A stretch of DNA of 5,541 nt from an uncultured bacterium (GTDB lineage: Bacteria; Planctomycetota; UBA1135; UBA2386). The position numbers and the translations under genes are program-made. Below are positions 1-5,541 of this stretch, one piece after another. The stretch covers positions 1-5,541 of the forward strand of contig CALKYL010000053.1 in assembly GCA_938003515.1 (NCBI GenBank), written 5' to 3'. Position 1 is the stretch's first letter, and each line of letters opens with the position of its first letter. Under the pieces are notes generated by a model that had not been told where the DNA came from, did not search any database, and saw nothing but the letters and a program-made list of their open reading frames with translations.

Positions 1-1893
1 GCGTCCGCCGAGCAGCCGCGCCACCAGCCGGCGCTCGTCCTCGGGGCCGCGCACACGGTTCTGCGCCGAGAGGCACCGTTCGTACAGTTCCCGCGCCTCG
101 GCGTGCCGGCCGCTGCCGGCGTGGAGCAGGGCCAGGTCGTTCTCCGCGACCAGCACGGCGACGTGGTCCTCGCCGTGGTGTGCGGCGGCCGCGCGCCGCA
201 CCGCTTCGATGGCCTGCTCGGCCGCGGCGCGTTCGCCGAGGTCGGCCAGCGCGCTCGCGAGCCGCAGTCGCGCCTGCAGGGTCTTCTCCGCGACCTCTCC
301 CAGGTGCTCCGTGCGCAGCTCCAGCGCGCGCTCGAACTGCTGTCGGGCCCGCGCGAACTGCCCGAGCCGGCGGAAGCTCTCGCCGATCGTCATGCGCAGC
401 GCGGCCTCGACGTCCGGTTCCTCGGCGAAGCTGGCGTCGAGCCGCAGCGCCGCGACCTCCAGGGCCTCGCGCACGGTGACGTCGACGCCGAGGTGCTCGG
501 GCGCCACCGCGGCCAGCACCTCGTCGTTGAGGAACGCGCCCACGGCGCTCGCGACCGCGGCCTCGCGTTCGGCGCGATGCGTCGCAGCGACCGCTTCGGC
601 GCGGCGGCTCTCGGCCAGCTCCGCCTGCTGCGCGGCGTGCTGCGCTTCCCGGGCGGCGATGCCGGCCTGCTGCGTCGCCAGCTCGGACTGCCGGTCGGCT
701 TCCCGGGCCAGCAGGAGGCTCGTCACGAGGCCAGCGACCAGCAGCAGCGCGGCGGCCAGCAGGCTGCCGGCGAGGGCGCGGTTCCGACGCATCCACTTGC
801 GGGCCTCGGCCCACGGGCCGGTCGCGTGGGCCGACACCACGCGCTGCTCGAGGAACGCGCGCAGGTCGTTCGCGAAGGCCAGGGACGACGGGTAGCGCTC
901 CTCGGGCGCGCGCGCCATCGCCTTGTCCGCGATCGCGATCAGCTCGGCGGGCGCGCGCGGGCAGCGCCCGTCCAGCGGCGCCGGCGGTCCCTTGAGCAGG
1001 TCGAACAGGATGTGCGCGGCCGGGCGGCCGCCCGCTTCGCAGAACGGCGCGTGGCCGGCGAGCAGCCGGTAGAGCATCGCGCCGAGCGCGTAGACGTCCG
1101 AACGTTCGTCCACCGCGTCCAGCTCGCCGCGGGCCTGCTCGGGGGACATGTAGGCGGGCGTCCCGACGACGTCGCCGTCCATCGTGTAGAGCGCGGGGTC
1201 CGAGTCCTGGTCGCGCTGGCTGCGGTCGGTCGCGATGTGGCCGCTCGGGTGCCCGACCGGACGCAGGCGCAGGTCGTGCCGGTCCGGCGCGTCGAGCACG
1301 CGGGCGAGGCCCCAGTCCATCACGTAGACCTCGCCGAACGGCCCGATCATCACGTTGGCGGGCTTCAGGTCGCGGTGCAGCACGTTGCGGTCGTGGGCGA
1401 ACGCCATCGCCTCGGCGACGCGCAGCAGGACGCCGAGCAGCCGGGCCTGGCTCCACGCCTCCTCGCCGCGCTCGACCGCCTCGAGCAGCGACTCGAGGTC
1501 GCGGCCGCGCACGAGCCGCATGGTGAAGAACGCCCGACCCTCTTCGTCGATGCCGAGTTCGTGCACCGGCACGATCCCGGGGTGCTCGAGCTGGCCGGTG
1601 ATCTGCGCCTCCTCGAGGAAGCGCGCCATCCGTCGGGGGTCGACCTCCTCCGGCGTGGGCGTCGCGGTCGCCGCGCCCGGACCGCCGAGCACGACCTTCA
1701 TCGCCAGGGGCCGCCGCAGGTCGTCGTCCCAGACCTTGAGGATCGCCCCCATGCCGCCGCGCGCGACCTCGCCGGCCATGCGGTAGCGCTGGGTGGCGCC
1801 GCGACGGGCGCGCAGACGGCCGAGGATCTCGACGGTGGCGCGGTCACCGGCGCCGGCCGTGCCTGCGCGCTCGCTCTGGGGTTCGCGGTCCAT
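1..1893 (-). CDS. Ser/Thr protein kinase, membrane-anchored with C-terminal TPRs; 3' end beyond window
   Basis: This encodes a Hanks-type kinase that phosphorylates Ser/Thr on unknown partners. From the ATG at 1893, 631 codons are open to the window edge. The glycine-rich loop is GEVARGGMGAILKVWD (41-56) with the ATP lysine in LAMKVV (K66). The likely helix-C glutamate is in RFLEEAQI (near 95). The catalytic loop is HRDLKPAN (173-180, D175), the metal motif is DWG (193-195) in place of DFG, and GTPAYMSPEQA (244-254) ends an expanded, polar activation segment. Kinase homology ends near 350. Residues ~373-396 are a transmembrane helix after a KWMRRNR basic flank, ~397-450 an Ala/Glu-rich probable coiled coil, and ~494-616 three TPRs with a 42-residue period (Gly 532, 574 and 616). 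The kinase should be cytoplasmic and the TPRs extracytoplasmic. No Shine-Dalgarno site precedes the ATG, which lies 43 bp after the FKBP stop. Target and signal are not shown by sequence. Confidence 0.95.
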   Translation of the reverse strand, partial: MDREPQSERAGTAGAGDRATVEILGRLRARRGATQRYRMAGEVARGGMGAILKVWDDDLRRPLAMKVVLGGPGAATATPTPEEVDPRRMARFLEEAQITGQLEHPGIVPVHELGIDEEGRAFFTMRLVRGRDLESLLEAVERGEEAWSQARLLGVLLRVAEAMAFAHDRNVLHRDLKPANVMIGPFGEVYVMDWGLARVLDAPDRHDLRLRPVGHPSGHIATDRSQRDQDSDPALYTMDGDVVGTPAYMSPEQARGELDAVDERSDVYALGAMLYRLLAGHAPFCEAGGRPAAHILFDLLKGPPAPLDGRCPRAPAELIAIADKAMARAPEERYPSSLAFANDLRAFLEQRVVSAHATGPWAEARKWMRRNRALAGSLLAAALLLVAGLVTSLLLAREADRQSELATQQAGIAAREAQHAAQQAELAESRRAEAVAATHRAEREAAVASAVGAFLNDEVLAAVAPEHLGVDVTVREALEVAALRLDASFAEEPDVEAALRMTIGESFRRLGQFARARQQFERALELRTEHLGEVAEKTLQARLRLASALADLGERAAAEQAIEAVRRAAAAHHGEDHVAVLVAENDLALLHAGSGRHAEARELYERCLSAQNRVRGPEDERRLVARLLGGR

Positions 1894-1936
1894 GGGCCGG
1901 AGCGTAGCCGGCCGCGGCCCGCGACGCCCCGCGCCG

Positions 1937-2569
<633 letters not shown>

Positions 2570-2582
2570 GCGCCGCGGTCGC

Positions 2583-2645
2583 GCGAGCTGTCGAACTTGG
2601 TGCCGTCGGTCAGCCAGCCGGTGTAGTGCACCTCGACCGTGTCGG
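2583..2645. repeat. Direct repeat copy A in FKBP domain 1
   Basis: This 63-bp stretch matches 2134-2196 in the same orientation with five mismatches. The central 30 bp (2600-2629) are identical to 2151-2180. It encodes the strand [14 protein letters not shown] and KFDSS of FKBP domain 1. It lies directly upstream, in gene direction, of the break in the gene. Confidence 0.9.
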
Positions 2646-2906
2646 AGCGCTCGGGCGGCGCGCCCTCGCCCCCCGGCTTCAAGACGCCCCACATCAGGCC
2701 GGACGCGGTCGTCTTCATGTCCTCGCAGGCGGGGATGCCGCCGGGGCCGCCCTGGCCGGCACCCTGGCCCGCGGGGTCCTGGGCGGAGACGAACGGGGAG
2801 AGGCCGAGCGCGGCCGCGCAGACGACGTGCGGAAGGTGCTTCATCGGGGGCGAGCACGATAGCCGCCTGCCGCTCGGGGGTCACGCCCGGGGCCGGCGAA
2901 GACCCG

Positions 2907-3341
2907 CTACGACAGCCCGCCGGTGCCCGAGTTCTTGCGGGCGAGCATCTCGCGCGCGAGGGCCTTCTTGAGCGAGGCCTCGGCGCGCAGGAACTCGGCG
3001 CTCAGCCGGTCGAGGCCGGCGAGCTTCTCGCGGGCGCGGGCCTCGGCTTGCCGGACGCGTTCGAGGTCGATGTCCTGCCCGAATTCGCCCGCCTCGCAGA
3101 CCAGCGTCAGCACGTTGTGCTGCACCTGGGCGAAGCCGTCGCTCAAGAACAGCTCGCTGCGCGAGCCGTCGGTCTCGACGATCTCGGCCACGCTGGCGTT
3201 CGGCACGGCGGTCATCAGCGGGGCGTGGTTCGGCAGCACGCCGTAGCTGCCGTCGATGCCTTGGAACGTCACCGACGCGACCTTGCGATCGACGATCGTG
3301 CGGTCGGGGGTGACGATGCGCAGGTGCAGGTCGGCGGCCAT
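2907..3341 (-). CDS. atpC: F1 ATP synthase subunit epsilon, complete
   Basis: This is the small regulatory subunit at the base of the gamma rotor, linking it to the c-ring and, in many bacteria, restraining ATP hydrolysis through its C-terminal helices. The protein is 144 residues, a normal length. Residues 4-87 form the beta-sandwich domain, with LRIVTPDRTIVD, the hallmark GSYGVLPNHAPLMT (31-44) and LFLSDGFAQVQHNVLTLV. Residues 92-137 are charged and alanine-rich, fitting the two-helix hairpin. The ATG at 3341 is chosen because it begins directly before the first beta strand; the reading frame stays open upstream, but only as an out-of-frame shadow of atpD. The 62-bp gap after atpD has no purine-rich ribosome site, so translation may depend on coupling or a leaderless-like mechanism. 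It is the last atp gene here; no terminator hairpin with a T-run follows. Confidence 0.97.
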   Translation of the reverse strand: MAADLHLRIVTPDRTIVDRKVASVTFQGIDGSYGVLPNHAPLMTAVPNASVAEIVETDGSRSELFLSDGFAQVQHNVLTLVCEAGEFGQDIDLERVRQAEARAREKLAGLDRLSAEFLRAEASLKKALAREMLARKNSGTGGLS

Positions 3342-3403
3342 GGGCGGGTTCGCGTCGGGGATCGGGTGCGGGCGGTGGAAACGCGGTCGGGGACAGACCG
3401 CGG

Positions 3404-4897
<1,494 letters not shown>

Positions 4898-5541
4898 TCA
4901 GGTGACCGCGCTGGCGCCGCCGACGATGTCGAGCAGCTCCTTGGTGATGCTCTCCTGGCGGGCGCGGTTGTAGATCTTCTTCAGCCCCTTCTGCATGCGG
5001 CCGGCGGCGTCGGTCGCCCCCTTCATGGCCATGCGGCGGCTGGCGTGCTCGCTCGCGAGCGACTGCAGCATGACGTCGAACACCACCGTCTCGAGGTAGC
5101 GCGGCATCAGGCTGTTGAACACCTCGCGCGGGCCCGGCTCGATCAGGAAGTCGAGCTCGTACGGCTCCTCGGGCGCGTTCTCGCCGACGCGGATCGACTT
5201 GATCGGCAGGAACTGCTCGACCGTCGGCACGAACCGGATCATCGACTGGAAGCGGGTGTAGTAGAGCAGCACCTCGGCGACGGCGCCGCCGGTGAACGCC
5301 CCGACGAGCTCCTCGGCGACCAGCTCGGCCGCGTCGAAGGACGCCTTGTCGAGCGGCGGCTCGACGAAGAAGCGCTCGACCTCGTAGCCGCGGCGCACGA
5401 GCCACGTGTAGCCCTTGCGGCCGTAGCACCAGAACTTGATCTTCTTGCCCGCGCCCTTCAGGCGCTCGATCATGTGCCGCAGCGACAGCAGCAGGTTGGA
5501 GTTGTAGGGGCCGCACAGGCCGCGGTCCGACGTCACGACGA
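4898..5541 (-). CDS. atpG: F1 ATP synthase subunit gamma, 5'-truncated by window edge
   Basis: This encodes the central rotor shaft of F-type ATP synthase, which turns inside the alpha3beta3 ring and couples proton flow to ATP synthesis on the cytoplasmic face. About 213 residues are visible. They begin inside the conserved VVTSDRGLCGPYNSN segment, so the GTG at 5536 is an internal valine codon, not a start; roughly 75-80 N-terminal residues (the first long helix) lie beyond the window, judging from the family's usual ~290. The C-terminal helix is clearly gamma: RRMAMKGATDAAGRM followed by IYNRARQESITKELLDIVGG, the family signature near the end. The stop is TGA at 4900-4898. A 30-bp gap separates it from atpD, so the two are almost certainly cotranscribed. 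Identity is secure; only the 5' end is missing. Confidence 0.96.
   Translation of the reverse strand, partial: VVTSDRGLCGPYNSNLLLSLRHMIERLKGAGKKIKFWCYGRKGYTWLVRRGYEVERFFVEPPLDKASFDAAELVAEELVGAFTGGAVAEVLLYYTRFQSMIRFVPTVEQFLPIKSIRVGENAPEEPYELDFLIEPGPREVFNSLMPRYLETVVFDVMLQSLASEHASRRMAMKGATDAAGRMQKGLKKIYNRARQESITKELLDIVGGASAVT

Noticed and set aside
1895..1913. Inverted repeat GGCCGG, 7-nt loop, CCGGCC next to the kinase start, as a possible terminator or translational control hairpin
   Set aside because: The stem is only 6 bp, there is no T-run, and short G/C palindromes are frequent by chance at this base composition.
2845..2906. The atpC-FKBP gap as a terminator or promoter
   Set aside because: Only short imperfect G/C inverted repeats (such as CGAGC...GCTCG) are present, without a T-run, and no recognisable -35/-10 pair is seen.

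Overview
The window comes from a very GC-rich bacterial chromosome (about 70% G+C by eye). All believable genes lie on the minus strand, so gene order runs from high to low coordinates: atpG (5' part beyond the window), atpD, atpC, a secreted multi-domain FKBP-type peptidyl-prolyl isomerase gene that is broken, and a membrane-anchored Ser/Thr protein kinase with C-terminal TPRs (3' part beyond the window). The long plus-strand ORFs are antisense shadows produced by high G+C.

The kinase type is a large 'DWG' Hanks-type kinase with a GTPAYMSPEQA activation segment, one transmembrane helix and 42-residue TPRs. Together with high G+C and mostly Shine-Dalgarno-less starts, this suggests a planctomycete or related lineage. 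That placement is inference; no rRNA or marker tree is available here.

Region by region: 5541-4898 encodes the F1 gamma subunit without its first ~75-80 residues. 4867-3404 encodes an intact 487-residue F1 beta subunit with all catalytic motifs. 3341-2907 encodes an intact 144-residue epsilon subunit. The gamma-beta-epsilon order is the usual end of a bacterial F-type ATP synthase operon, and these three subunits form the rotor shaft, a catalytic subunit and the regulatory foot of F1. 2844-1937 holds the remains of what looks like a three-domain exported FKBP protein. Domain 1 is cut in half and joined out of frame to a degenerate domain 2, which is followed by a complete, apparently catalytic domain 3. 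1893-1 encodes the kinase, which senses or signals through an unknown extracytoplasmic TPR region.

Intergenic gaps are short (30, 62, 62 and 43 bp), so no stretch over 300 bp lacks a gene. I see no tRNA, rRNA, CRISPR, insertion sequence, convincing promoter or rho-independent terminator. This is mostly an ordinary core-metabolism region. The one feature that deserves a second look is the FKBP gene with its internal deletion/frameshift and near-identical internal repeats. I found no evidence of a new biological system.
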